Part shown: in pieces, positions 9,401-20,580 of the stretch | Layout: every line of letters begins with the position of its first letter | How positions within the stretch are numbered: the first letter of the stretch is position 1 | Source: Lethocerus indicus | Taxonomy: Eukaryota > Arthropoda > Insecta > Hemiptera > Belostomatidae | NCBI GenBank assembly: GCA_019843655.1 | Contig: JACDQD010000102.1 | Coordinates: 1,745,501-1,809,500, forward strand | DNA: 64,000 nt | Direction: 5' to 3' | The notes under the pieces: model-generated | Databases searched by the model: none | The model's input: only the letters and a program-made list of their open reading frames with translations | What the model was told of the DNA's origin: nothing | Program-made: the position numbers and the translations under genes

Positions 9401-12400
9401 ATTGGGGAGTTTTGTTTCTGTTTTTCTTTCTTTTTTATACCAACACTTGCTAGAAACAACAAACGGATTCCGACAAACGGATCAAAGGAACAGTTACTCA
9501 GGAAAGAAATAACCCCGTAAAGTCGTGAGATTAGTTAATGGCCCTGAACCTAACCCATAAGCAAGATTCCAATTCGATTTACACACACTTTCATTTTAGG
9601 ATATTTAATTTTAGGTCAATTGAAGCTTCATTATTACAGACGGACACGTTTGGCAATAGGGAAGCACAACATGGCCTAATTTATTTCTACAAGATATGTC
9701 TTGAAATTAACTAATTTTGACGGCTGCGGTTACTAATACTTTTAGGAAACAATTGTACCCATTGCAATTTAAAATTTCACATTTTTATAGATAAATAATA
9801 AATGACAACAGGATGAAGGTATGAATATACCACGAATAAATTTTTGTCTGCAGTCGTTGAAGCGGCTGAATAAACGTTCACTACTGATAACGATATGGAG
9901 GGATAACGTTGGGGCAAATTAAAGTACTCGTTCAGTCACGATACCCCTCTTACAATCGAAGCATTGTTACTGCTAGACATTTCATTTAAAGAAATAGTTA
10001 AATATTACTGTTTTTGGGAAGATGGGAATACGGGAAAAATGACTAAATAAATCCGGCAAACAAATTGACCATTCCAAATGTAAACTATTTACAACCGATG
10101 CGGGACAATAAAAATATTTTTGGAACTAGTTAACTCGAATAAACTTCATTTTGGGATCTTACGCCCAGCCGTCAATTTAAGTGTGCGAGGAAAATAAGGA
10201 ATATAGTAATAGAGATGTGTGCTCGACTCTAAGGTAGTTCATATTTTCACGTTTATTCCGAGTGGAGGGGTCCCTATTTACATGTTTAATACCATTTTAC
10301 CGAATCCAATAACGTATACCAATAACGGTTTCCAACAATGGGCCACCCGATTTATAACTTCCACTTTGGTTACGTGTCTGCTCAGCTACGCCGGCGTCGG
10401 ACTGTCGGACCATTTATACAAGGCAAGTGCCGAGCTCAGCTCTGTCAAACAGAATCAGAAACATTCGAATCAGCAAGTTCTTTTCTCTTCCCCCCCCACC
10501 CAACCACCACCCTTCGTTTCGAAGAATGGAGTGACTGTGAGAAATGTACAGGGTTCATATCGGGTATTTTTCGTTCGACAAATCAACGTTATAAATCGTG
10601 GTGAAATTAAATTGAGAGCACCGCATTGTTGCAGGATTACATTTAGTGTAAAAATAACGATCTGCAAAATGAAGAGAGTTACCCAAGTCCAAATTTATTG
10701 GGGACTGCATAACGACATATGTCAAAATAGGTTGTACCACGCCCCCTGAATCTGCATGCCCGTTGGACAGTGGGTGCAATTAAAAGTGGGAAACGGAGCG
10801 GACGAGCATTGAAGAAGACGGGGCAGGCAGGCAGGTCGGTGACATTTTGGCAGAGACGGGCGGGGGCCGGCCAACTCAACACACGGCCTCTCCTATTCTC
10901 TGGGCATTGAAGAGAGCCAGCTATGTTCACTTTAACTGGGCCGACGCTTACACTTACATACTTCATTTTCATGCCGAACAATACTTCCAGAGATGATGAT
11001 AATTTGAACACGTCAAATCGAAACAATTACACAAGTATGACTGGCCGAATACCAGACCTAACACAAACCTGGAAATAAAATATCTGCCCGAGTGTGTTTC
11101 ACTTAAAGTTCAAGGAACTTTCAATGGGCCATGAGGAATGCTTTCCTTAGCTGTGACCACGGAAGAAAGGGGAAACCATCTACGATGGGACATTCAGGAC
11201 TGCAACCTCCCTGGGCGACATCAAGTTAGGAAATAGTACTAGATGTTGGAATTACTATACCTGAATGAACAAATATATCTATTCGGTTGACTACCCTGAT
11301 GTAATGTGTCTGGTAAAACGACCAGACACTAAGTACGGAGGAGCTTTCGGACAGTAACATCCGTCTATAGTTAATAGGCGGCTATTAGAGAGGTGTGGTT
11401 GTTAAACAAGGGGTCTGGCTCATTGCTGGGGCCAACGTTTGTACTCCCAATGACATTGCACCAAACCAGTTGTATTCAGTGGAACAAACTAGACACACAT
11501 CGGGACACCATCAAATAGAAACTATTACATTCTTGTTATCTATTTACAACAGATTTAACCGCCATTAGCAAGGATAAGTAAACTGACAAAACAGTATCTA
11601 AACGATTCACAAACCTCGGTTACAAATAGTTGTCAAGAGTAAATAGGGGAGTCAAATATCCATTAGAAAGAATTAATGCAAATTAAACCCGAATAACGCG
11701 GGCGGTCCAAATAGAAAAAAAGAACACGATACGACAAGGTCGAAACAGGACACAGATCGCGGTAGTCGGGACTTTATACGAGGTCAGTGGGTTCACCAGC
11801 CCTAATTATAGCCCGCTGGCAGGCGGTACCCAGAGGTGGGACGTGACGAAAAAAGGTACGAAAATCTGAGATAAACGTGCAAATAAAAACAACAGAATAC
11901 AATTGGAAAAAGGGGAAACAAAACAAATAGTACTTCTTTGGAAACACTGTTACAAGGTTGATTAAGGAAATGAGGTGAAACTGCGAGAGCAAGATGAATG
12001 ACAGAAGGATTTTATCCCTTTGTCAAAACATGGATTACTTATAACGGCACTCACAAAAAATAAATTTATGGAAAACAACTAAAGATATTACTGGATCACG
12101 TATAGAGGAAATGTATGTTATACCACGGAATTATTTCTAAAATTTATTCCTTGTTCTCACTCCTAACGCACGGCCCGGTAGGCCTGTAGTAATCTGCAAA
12201 TGGCCTGGCCATTTCAGAGAATTTCGGTTGTACGAATCGAGAACAGAAACCGGTCCATTATTGGACTAAAGCCAACCGCTTTAATGCGGAAGCGTTTAGT
12301 ATACAGTGACATAATAACGCTACAAGCTTTTGAAATAAACTAACGAATCGATACACCAACAATACAGATTCAATTACCATTCTAATTTTTATTTATTTAT

Positions 12401-13599
12401 TAAATTCAACAACTCAAAATAGTAGACACCTTATCCTATCTGTAAGTAGTCGGAGGCAACATATTTGTTTATCGTAATTAACGTTTTTAAATATCAGCTA
12501 CAAGGTACAACACGTGTAAGCATCCTCTTTGCCTAAGTTGAATTGCTGTGTCACTCCCTAATCGTTTAGAGTAACCAGTCTGTAATTTCTTTTATAATGC
12601 GACGGGGTATACAACTTTAACACAGGCGACGTACAACACTATTATAGTAACCATGCGCCTCAATTTTTTTGTCCAGAGGAGTACGCGTGTATTGATGCCA
12701 CATGTTTGTTAGGGACCCTGACACCGGGGAATGGGGAATACTGGTGGTCTATTCCACAACTCAACACAATGGTCCCACATGGGGACATGTGCTCCCCCGG
12801 AGGATATCTCTCGGGCGGCGAGAAGGAACCCGACACCGAGGACCGGGAGAAGGACCTTCTCCGGCGTTATCGTACACCCAGACAACTTCCGTTCTATTCA
12901 GTCCCCTCGAGGATGTCCTCTCGACCCACGATGGCATAAAAACGCTGAATGACTATCGTACGCTTGATCGCCGAATATAAGATTCGGGCCATCGAATTTT
13001 CTATATTTCAATACAGATTCCGTATTTATTCAATTGTGACATTATGATGCAATTTTTGTTGCGCTATATGAAACAACTATTTATGTGCTCGGTTTATATC
13101 TAGTACAAAGTTAAAGTTCATAACACTCAGCCGGGGACGACAAGAAACTTCTATAGGAGGAGGAAATGGGGATTCTGAGCGGTCGCTGAACACCAGAGCG
13201 CGTCACTTCCTGTTTACACTCAATACTTTTTACTTCACCATCGCACCACCACGTGGCCGTCCAACACTCAAACCGAGTATCTAATACTTACTAAATACCT
13301 CTCACAATGGCTAGAGAGACGTTTTAGGCTGCAAAATTGCATTAGAAATTTTATATCATGCATGAAAAATTCCTACGATGGTTTTTTTCACATTCAATGA
13401 TATTCCTCGTTATTACGATGGCCCCATCGGCGTAGAAAATATGATCCCAATGTTTGTCCTTGCTATAAAAAAATCAGTATAAACATAAGAGAACCTTTTG
13501 TTCTAATTCCACAAGGATTGATTAAAACCAAGTACCCTACTGAGCAATTAAAGCGATTTTACTGCAACATAAACCTAACTTTTGTCGCTATGGGAACGA

Positions 13600-13990
13600 A
13601 CGGTTATGAAGGGGAGAAAGATTTCCCCGCTTGCAAAACGAACCCCTAAACGGGGGATGTAATTATTAGGAAGTAACAGCGGCGGGGATGCGGAGGGGAG
13701 GAGACTGTAAGCCCGGACCCCAATGGGGAAATTGGAATAACGGTTGTCATAGTAACGGGAACGATGGGCATGGGGGAAAGCCGACACCCCTCCAGTACCC
13801 CCTTTATTACAACCCTACAACACATCCCCATTATTTCATTCTGCCGGTCGGGTATAAAGGCGGCCCCAAACGGCGCACTAACAACCCGGGCATGTTACTT
13901 CTGAGAACAGTTTACCTGGGCAACCCGATAGCGGGGCGACAATGACATCAACTTGGTACAGATTGTGGAGACCCTGGGACAAGTGTACCC
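13600..13990. promoter_or_regulatory. GC-rich intronic candidate element with RFX X-box-like palindrome
   Basis: This block of about 390 bp is rich in G-runs and C-runs. It contains GTTGTCATAGTAAC at 13743-13756, fitting the RFX X-box form RYYNYY-N2-RRNRAC. The surrounding bases extend the symmetry (CGGTT...AACGG). Regulatory function is inferred. Confidence 0.35.
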
Positions 13991-14959
13991 GACCCCCGAT
14001 TACAAGGGAACGGTGTGAATTGTATTATTCTTAACAACCGAGTAGGAGACCTGCAACTTAAAGCCAGGGTTTTGTAATCCTCAGGTATTTCACTCAATAG
14101 AGGCAAATTCAGCTTACTGTAGGTAGTTTAAAACGATAGTTTTCAATGCCTTCTGAAGATTATAACCGTTCAAATAATATCTTTATGGAGTTCTGTTCCA
14201 CTTTCACAACTTCACAATTTGATACAACTTAATTTTTATTGCAACAGTTCTTGTATGAACTACCCCTTTTTTAATGTCTGCTCTGTTAGTAAACAAACGA
14301 AAATTTTCCTACCCCCCAACGGAAATCAAACCCGGGTCGACACGTTTGAATTCAATCTGGAAACAGCGAAGCGGCGTTATAACAGTTGTGCTTCTACCAT
14401 TTCAACTCAACAACCAAAGGCTTAAGGAAAAACGGTCGTGACTAAATGTATATTATCAGACCAAAATGTAAGAAGTTTTTTTTAATCTCGAATAGGAAGC
14501 AAGATAATAGTCATGGAATCGTGTGAACGTCCGTCGAGTTATTTAGCAACACGGTAGAGATATCCCAAACGAAATCAAAACTTCACCTTTTAGAAATACG
14601 CATCCACGCTATGAAGCAGGAATGCGTACATTTGGAATCGAGTTATTATGGAATTCATTTTGTGGTTTCATAAAGAACTAATTGTCTTTTAAACCAGCCT
14701 CCCAACACCGGTGCATAGTTTGATTTTGAACATAGATTAGAACATTGGCCCTAAACCCAAACTATGCTCATCTCAAATCGATGGAACTAGACAGTCAGTA
14801 GTTTCTAAACGTGTACTCCACGGGATTGGATTCAGAACTGGATGGACAAGAACTGTCGTTTAACCAGAAGTCCCGGTGATATTACACTGCAGCAGTTTTC
14901 TAGGAGGGCACATAGTGGGACCAAAACAACGGCATATCTTAAAATAGGGACAAACGATA

Positions 14960-15090
14960 TGAATATCTTGTTGGTCCGAATAACCAGCGCCGAGCGTGGG
15001 TCGATATTCGTGTTGGCTCCGGCGGTGTGGGCGCGGCGCACCCGCCCGTTTCAGATTTGTCTCAAAACCGGCATAGCCTTGATCGACCGG
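14960..15090. promoter_or_regulatory. GC-rich intronic island
   Basis: A CpG-dense segment in AT-rich surroundings (GGTGTGGGCGCGGCGC-type sequence near 15024). Short ORFs in several frames overlap each other and show no domain. A conserved non-coding element is one possibility. Confidence 0.25.
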
Positions 15091-17199
15091 CGGCATTTGC
15101 GTACAAGGTGATATTACACAAGAATACTGGCGCTAAAAATAATAGATTTAAACAGAGGAGAAATAATCTAAATTGTTGGGTACCCCCCCGTGTAAAGCAG
15201 AATTTACCTGGTAGATTTAAAAACACACTATGCTACACACTTAACGTGATCAACAACAAGGAAATACGAAAATTAAAATGAATAAAGAATAGTGCGGACA
15301 AAATGTGCCGACAAAAATAAACGACCGCCTCAAATGTAATCGGGTTCAAGCTATATCTTATCACAGCTTTTAAACTATTCACTTCCTGCAAACTCTCACC
15401 GACATCGGGTCAATTACAGATAAAATTGTAACGAAAAAATAAAACTTACCGTACCAAACTGAGTTTACTACCGGAGGGAGAACACTCGACAATTTGAAAA
15501 AGAATTAGTTTTCTAGAAAAATATTTCTTCTCATCAATGTCCACAGAGAAATTGTTCCACTATTACAAAATAGTTTATTTCTATGAAAACTCCCGAGGAA
15601 AACTATTACTTCAGTTACGACCCTAACATCCACCACAGAGCCGAAGTAACGGGACCTGCATCCAAAAAGTATTCCTGAGAAGACAACGAGACGGCCATAA
15701 CCCTCCTCCTTCTCAGAATATATTACCCAAACCCCCACCCAAAAAACACTTAATACTTCAATTCTAAGTATATTAACCAGTTTTAACCAATGGCTGTTGG
15801 GCTGACGACTATTTGAGAAATGATTAGACAAATGCTAGATAAAAACATGAGTCGTCATAAGAACAGAATCGGGCGTGCAGAAAAAAGTATAATTAACCGG
15901 TTTCAATACTACGGGACGTGCACATGCTTTGAAAAAACACTAGAAAGGTATCTCTGGGTTACCTATAGTTTTTTTTCGTGCAGGAAAGGATGATAAAACT
16001 TCAGGGACATCAAATTTGAAATACGACAAGATCCAGGTGGACATTTTGGCCCGTAAAGTGATGGTGGTTGTTTATTTCGTAATATTAAACATTTTAAGGT
16101 CGAGTTTATAACAAGCAAAGATGGAACTTATACTTTGTTCGCGGATGCGCCAGATAAGCCAACCTATACTATCACAGATTTAACTCGAGCAGGTACAATT
16201 CACAATTACATGATTCACATTTCCTTTAATTCAAAACTAACCAATGTATTCCATTGGCGAACCATAAGTGGAAGAAGCTCTTCCAATCAATCTATTTCCT
16301 TAACATTCATTCTAGGACGTATTTCAACGTTAAACCATACAACGCCGCCGGTAACCGACCCGGGCGTCCCAACCCCAAGTTTTCTCCAGCGTTCGGACGT
16401 AAGTATTCGTCATGAGAACCAGGGAAGAAAGGGCCGTCTGTTTTCTAGGGTCCGAAAAGTCGGCGCTAAGTGGGAACAAGGGGAAAAGGTGGCCACTCAG
16501 GTAAAACCACCCGGAATGTTATAAGGACGGGGTTAATTGGGAGCGGGCAGGTGCACGCCGGGCAGAATACAGAGGCCGGCCGCAGACAACTCCCTGGGCC
16601 ACTTTCATCGCTCCCAACGTTACCGTACATATTCACCCTACGTACGAGTCTTATCCTCAAGTCCCGATCGAGTCCTGTACATTTTTAAAAAGAAACAAAA
16701 TTGTCAACGAAACAATATATCGACTGATGCAAAACGCTGTTAGTTATTGTCGGTACGACAGTTAGTTCCGAACACAAATTGTCTTTGTTTTACGATACGT
16801 CCGACTGAATTTTAAGTGCGAAATAAGGAAAAATGTGAGTTTGATCAAACATACTCGACAGATCACGGTATAACTGATCTGGCAACTAGAAATACTATTG
16901 TAAGAGTTCGGGGAAAAACATTTCGGAAGAAAACCAAACTATATCATTATGATATGGCAGAGCAATGAAGTAGGGAAATGCTAAACATACGATAAAACAC
17001 ATACAGAAAACATGCAATGGCAGTTCGAATAATAAAATTTCCTGGAATATCTGTGAAACTGTAGGAGAAAGGGGCTTTATTATAACGCCTTATACTTTCT
17101 CTGTGGACAACAAAACCTAGCTGCATGCACTATTTGAACTCTACTTTGGAATATTTACTAAATTACGACGTTTTGGGAGAATGGACTGAGGACGTAATC

Positions 17200-17540
17200 A
17201 TCACTCGAGCACCTTATACGCCGTTTCGCTTAATTCTTATCAGCCGCCTCACTCTTTCGACAGACCTCGGCCCTTCAGAGAGATTCCCGGCGGCTCGCGA
17301 TAAGGCCGTGGGTGGTGGAGCCGCCTCTACGACCACGAAGAAGAGGAAAAGGAAAAGGACTCTCGGTAAACGCACAATCTAGGTTAAACAAGAGATAATG
17401 GAGAGACGAAGCCGTGTGAAAAAGTGGAGAGAAAACACCTTAGTGTGATAAATCAACGGAGGAGGGGGAGGAAGAAGACGGAGCGGAGCCGGCGGAATGC
17501 GGCGCGGCGGCGTGAATGGGAGAGAGAGGAGTGCGTGAGA
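17200..17540. promoter_or_regulatory. GC-rich intronic island with GATA-type sites
   Basis: CTTATCAG near 17236 and GATAAG near 17299 are GATA-factor-type words within a GC-rich, CpG-containing stretch that runs into a purine-rich tract at 17330-17370 and a GGCGCGGCGGC-like patch near 17500. Function is inferred. Confidence 0.25.
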
Positions 17541-19693
17541 GACCGAGACAGAGATGAACTTGTGCTCCGAGGACCTTGAGAACAAGCCGAGAGAGAGTTC
17601 GGAGAGAAAGAGAGGAAGGCCGATTGTGTTCTCTCGACTATAGTAGTTACTACAACCAGTCGAGTAACTGGTCGGTGGGCTCCTTCTACTTCTAAAACTC
17701 TTTCTCTTCTCTCCGGCAGTAACACTTAAATTACGCAAGACTTTCACTCAGGATTACGCTACCTCTGCAGTTATCGTGGTAACATCTTGGCCTTTGGAAT
17801 CGTTCAAGGCTTTTAGAAATACATCGACAGATATAATTCCATAATTTTTAACGCAATCAGAGTATAAAGACAATTTCCTACAAAATTATGCAATAGAAGT
17901 CGTCAGGAATTTCCATCCAAAAAATTAGAAACAGAATTATCACGATGAAAATCGTAACTAGAAATTGGAATAAATTAAATGAATATAAGGAACTATCCAC
18001 GGAAGTCGATTTTTCCTTATTAAGAGATGATGGATCATTTCACCTCACATTACCTCATTCCTATATAGAAATAGGAGTTACGCTTCGGGAAAGACTTAGC
18101 CCGAGAGAAGCAGGTGGGTGGTTCAGGCACCGATTTTCAGGCATGCCGTTTAAAAGAACGGCAAGGTTCAAAAGAAGAATACCGGGGCTGTAAAATGGCC
18201 GAATAGGTCTATACTCCTATAATAAACTAGAGAGCGAGAGAGTGTGAGCGTTCGGGCCATGCCATATGTCGGGCCTGTAGACGGCGGGTAGCAAGCACAC
18301 ATGACGGGGTTCAACCCTCGGTCGGGTTTTTTTTTTCTAGGTGGTTCTCCCTCTCTAACAGGGCCTTTCCGGCCAGCTGCCGGCCTCGGCCCAGACCCGC
18401 CTTCCACAGAACTACCCAAACCCTAGAGATCGGATACGATTAAACGTTCCATTAAATACGCTGGTAATTCGACATCACAATTATCGTTCTAGACGGAGGT
18501 AGCATAATTCGACCCAATCACTGAGAGCTATACCGAAAAAAAAAGTACGGACGATTCCCCCATGTCCTTAATTTTAAACCATATGATAAGAGATACGATA
18601 CCGCTTGCGGCTTTGGAAGTCCGCCTGTGAAAGCCTGTGGATTATTCGGTGAGTCATTTCTCAGGAATTACAAGTAATATACTGAAAATCGGAGATGCGT
18701 GTGATCGGAAGATGGGAAAGAAATCGAAAAAGAGAAAGAGCACTGACTCACGCTAGACCATAGCCGACTGGTCCACTAAAACCCAAGGTCAATTCTTCTC
18801 CGGTCCCCTTTGAATAAGCACTAGTTCCACAAAGCAGAAAGTGGGCTAGAGTTTATTATTTATCCAGTGAGAACCACAAGCAAGGCAACTGAATTCGACT
18901 CGAAATATTAAATAAATACCCCATCCGTGTTCATGGTCTTTGATCCGAAAAATACCCACCTTGTCATCGAGCTTCTGCACGAACTGATAGTAATATTAAA
19001 TTAATAGAACTGCTATTGACAGACTCGCATACGAGCGATTAATCGCCAAAATATTACGCGATAACTGCCTAACATTGGCCTCCTCCAGCTAAATAAAATG
19101 CTTATCTTAACGCGCAGTTTTAAAGGAAGAACATTATTCCGACGAACTGATGAAATCCAACACACACTGTAATATAAGACCCCTCCCCCCTGTGTTAAAT
19201 ATCATAACCGATAAAATTCACTCTAGGTCCGTAATAAGATTTTTATATGGATTCACATTGAAAATTCCCTTTCCGATAAGAATCGCGTTTTTCATGAGGT
19301 TGAATTGAACAAGGCAAATACTAAATGTAACAATACAAAACTAACATTATTATTCGTAATTCGAACACACCCCTGAAACGATATTTATAATTTTACAATA
19401 TCCATACTTTGAAATATGGATTGTAGCATAAACCCAATCGGTAGTAATCTACGGCTCATCGTTAGGAAAAATATCGCGTCACAATTCAGGTAGCGATAAC
19501 ATAAACGAGACGGGAATTTCTATACCATCGCTGGTAACATAAAAGGCGTACATGAGACGATTACGAATGGAGGTCGGGTGAGGGCGAGGCCGTCCGATCG
19601 ATCGATATAGGTAGGGGACCGAACGGAAAGGGACAACGGAATATCGAAATGGGGCAATCAGAAATAGAATAATAATAAAAAGATCGCACTTAC

Positions 19694-19997
19694 CTTGCCG
19701 TCCGACGATTTCAGCGACGTGCTCCGAACTCGGTACAGGAACGCACTCGGTCATGTTCTGGCTCTTCTTGCTCCTAGTTTCGTCCGGGACAATGAAACTG
19801 GCCGGGAGCGAGGTGACGGTCGGCGTATCGGGTTCGGAAACCGAGGCGGAGGTCAGACCGGAATTGGAACCGGAAGAAGGCGTCATGCCTACGACAGGGT
19901 CGCTAAGCCCCAACATCGACAGTTCGAACGCCAACTGTAGAGCACGTTGGTCCTCGAAACCGCTCGGCTCCAAGTCGCAAAACATACTGGCCGGCAT
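19694..19997 (-). CDS. mex3: MEX3 RNA-binding E3 ligase, coding exon 1 (N-terminus and start of KH1)
   Basis: This is the first coding exon of the same MEX3 gene (residues 1-101 plus one base of codon 102). The start ATG is at 19995-19997. It gives [13 protein letters not shown], then [17 protein letters not shown], which matches the conserved N-terminal block of vertebrate MEX3 proteins (MPSSLF...[10 protein letters not shown]...LGL). An in-frame TGA lies two codons upstream of the ATG and position -3 is a purine, so this start is well supported. A Ser/Thr-rich stretch (about 38-66) leads to the KH1 entry, [19 protein letters not shown]. The exon stops inside the KH1 GXXG loop (G99-R-Q-G102) at a CAAG|GTAAGT donor (GTAAGT is the reverse complement of 19688-19693). 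Joining to 1524 restores the frame: 304 + 995 = 1299 nt. The ORF that reads through the donor into intron sequence is not real. I recall the intron between GRQ and CKIK as also present in vertebrate MEX3 genes, which would make it ancestral. Confidence 0.95.
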
Positions 19998-20323
19998 CAC
20001 TGTTCAGTTTTTAAATCGAATTCGGTCGGGCGATATCAAAGACTCGAGTGGTCGGGAACTTGGCGAAAGTACCGGGCCGAGGAGAATTCGGTATACGAAC
20101 CGCGGGAAATGTTAGAACAGTAGACAAAAAACTTTTTACGTCGAAGTAATAAGAGCACTGTATAAAAATATACGTCCGGTAGCGGCTATCGGAGTGTGTA
20201 CGTATTATATATGTAAGAAGTAAATATATATATGTGTGAGTGTTAGTTAACTAAAAACTCTTCGTCTATCTCTATCGGTCGTCTATGGGTTGCCTGATGA
20301 AGCCGGTGGCAGCGACTGACTGA
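19998..20323 (-). promoter_or_regulatory. mex3 5' leader with possible initiator at 20314-20323
   Basis: Reading upstream from the mex3 ATG, there is no other ATG on the minus strand for over 300 nt (no CAT in plus-strand 19998-20323), as expected for a real 5' leader. At 20314-20323 the minus strand reads TCAGTCAGTC, two overlapping matches to the arthropod initiator TCAGTY; transcription could begin there. No convincing TATA box lies about 30 bp upstream. A weak alternative is an intron acceptor at GAACAG just before the ATG, but it lacks a pyrimidine tract. The start site is inferred. Confidence 0.45.
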
Positions 20324-20580
20324 GGAACCACGCGGTGAGCCGGTGCTTTACGGTGGAGCTTCCGGCCCCCCACCACATCGGCCCGGTGGAGGGGGACCCG
20401 CCAAAATACGAAGCCGCCGTTCCCATTGGCCCAACCGGGACCCTCGTTCACCTTTCGGCCCCCAGGCTGCGTTACCTCTCGGCCACCACGTGCACTACCG
20501 GCACCCCTACCTCCCCCACCGACCCACCGCCCCACCAACCCCCATCGGCATTACACCCAAAACCAGAAGAATAAACATTT
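20324..20580 (-). promoter_or_regulatory. Putative mex3 proximal promoter, GC-rich
   Basis: This is a GC-rich, CpG-containing block immediately 5' of the likely initiator. It contains a CCAAT-box-like CCCATTGGCCC around 20444-20454, a CACGTG E-box near 20487, and several C-rich Sp/KLF-like runs. Beyond 20580 the DNA becomes AT-rich again. ORFs of 60-94 codons across it in several frames look like a by-product of high GC. The promoter assignment rests on position and composition. Confidence 0.4.

Larger units (their letters stand above)
5801..10800. other. Intronic stretch, central-left
   Basis: No gene seen. Apart from the elements listed individually (5860-6200, 7354-7380, 7744-7781, 8788-8801, 9030-9400), GC-richer patches lie at about 6420-6850, 7740-7990, 8500-8700 and 10240-10560. 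The rest is AT-rich and featureless to me. Confidence 0.55.
1525..19693 (-). other. Phase-1 intron of mex3, about 18.2 kb
   Basis: The intron is bounded by a GTAAGT donor (reverse complement of 19688-19693) and a pyrimidine-rich TTTTGTTCCAG acceptor (reverse complement ending at 1525). It splits the second Gly codon of the KH1 GXXG loop. It contains no supportable exon. The ORFs seen inside it (for example 183 codons at 8969-9520 and 176 codons at 6297-6827 and 10219-10749) have no recognisable domains and are within the range expected by chance. It contains microsatellites and several GC-richer islands listed separately. A large first intron rich in such islands is a common place for enhancers in developmental genes; that role is inferred. 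Confidence 0.93.
10801..19693. other. Intronic stretch, 5' part of mex3 intron
   Basis: No gene seen. GC-richer islands lie at about 10800-10900, 12700-12940, 13600-13990, 14960-15090, 16330-16640, 17200-17540 and 18080-18420, separated by AT-rich DNA. The 17125-17382 ORF ends in a Lys/Arg-rich run but has no recognisable domain. Confidence 0.55.

Noticed and set aside
8969..9520. 183-codon plus-strand ORF in the mex3 intron
   Set aside because: No recognisable domain, low-complexity Asn and Phe runs, and no splice or expression support. It overlaps an island better explained as non-coding.
10219..10749. 176-codon plus-strand ORF in the intron
   Set aside because: No domain; another frame is open over the same place; length is within chance for this window.
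18300..18340. GGGTTCAACCC followed by a long T-run, resembling a Pol III B-box and terminator
   Set aside because: No A-box at the right distance and the T-arm stem does not pair properly; it is a small palindrome next to a T-tract.
19479..19693. Read-through of mex3 exon 1 beyond the GTAAGT donor
   Set aside because: The conserved KH1 sequence continues only after splicing to 1524; the read-through peptide is unrelated to MEX3.
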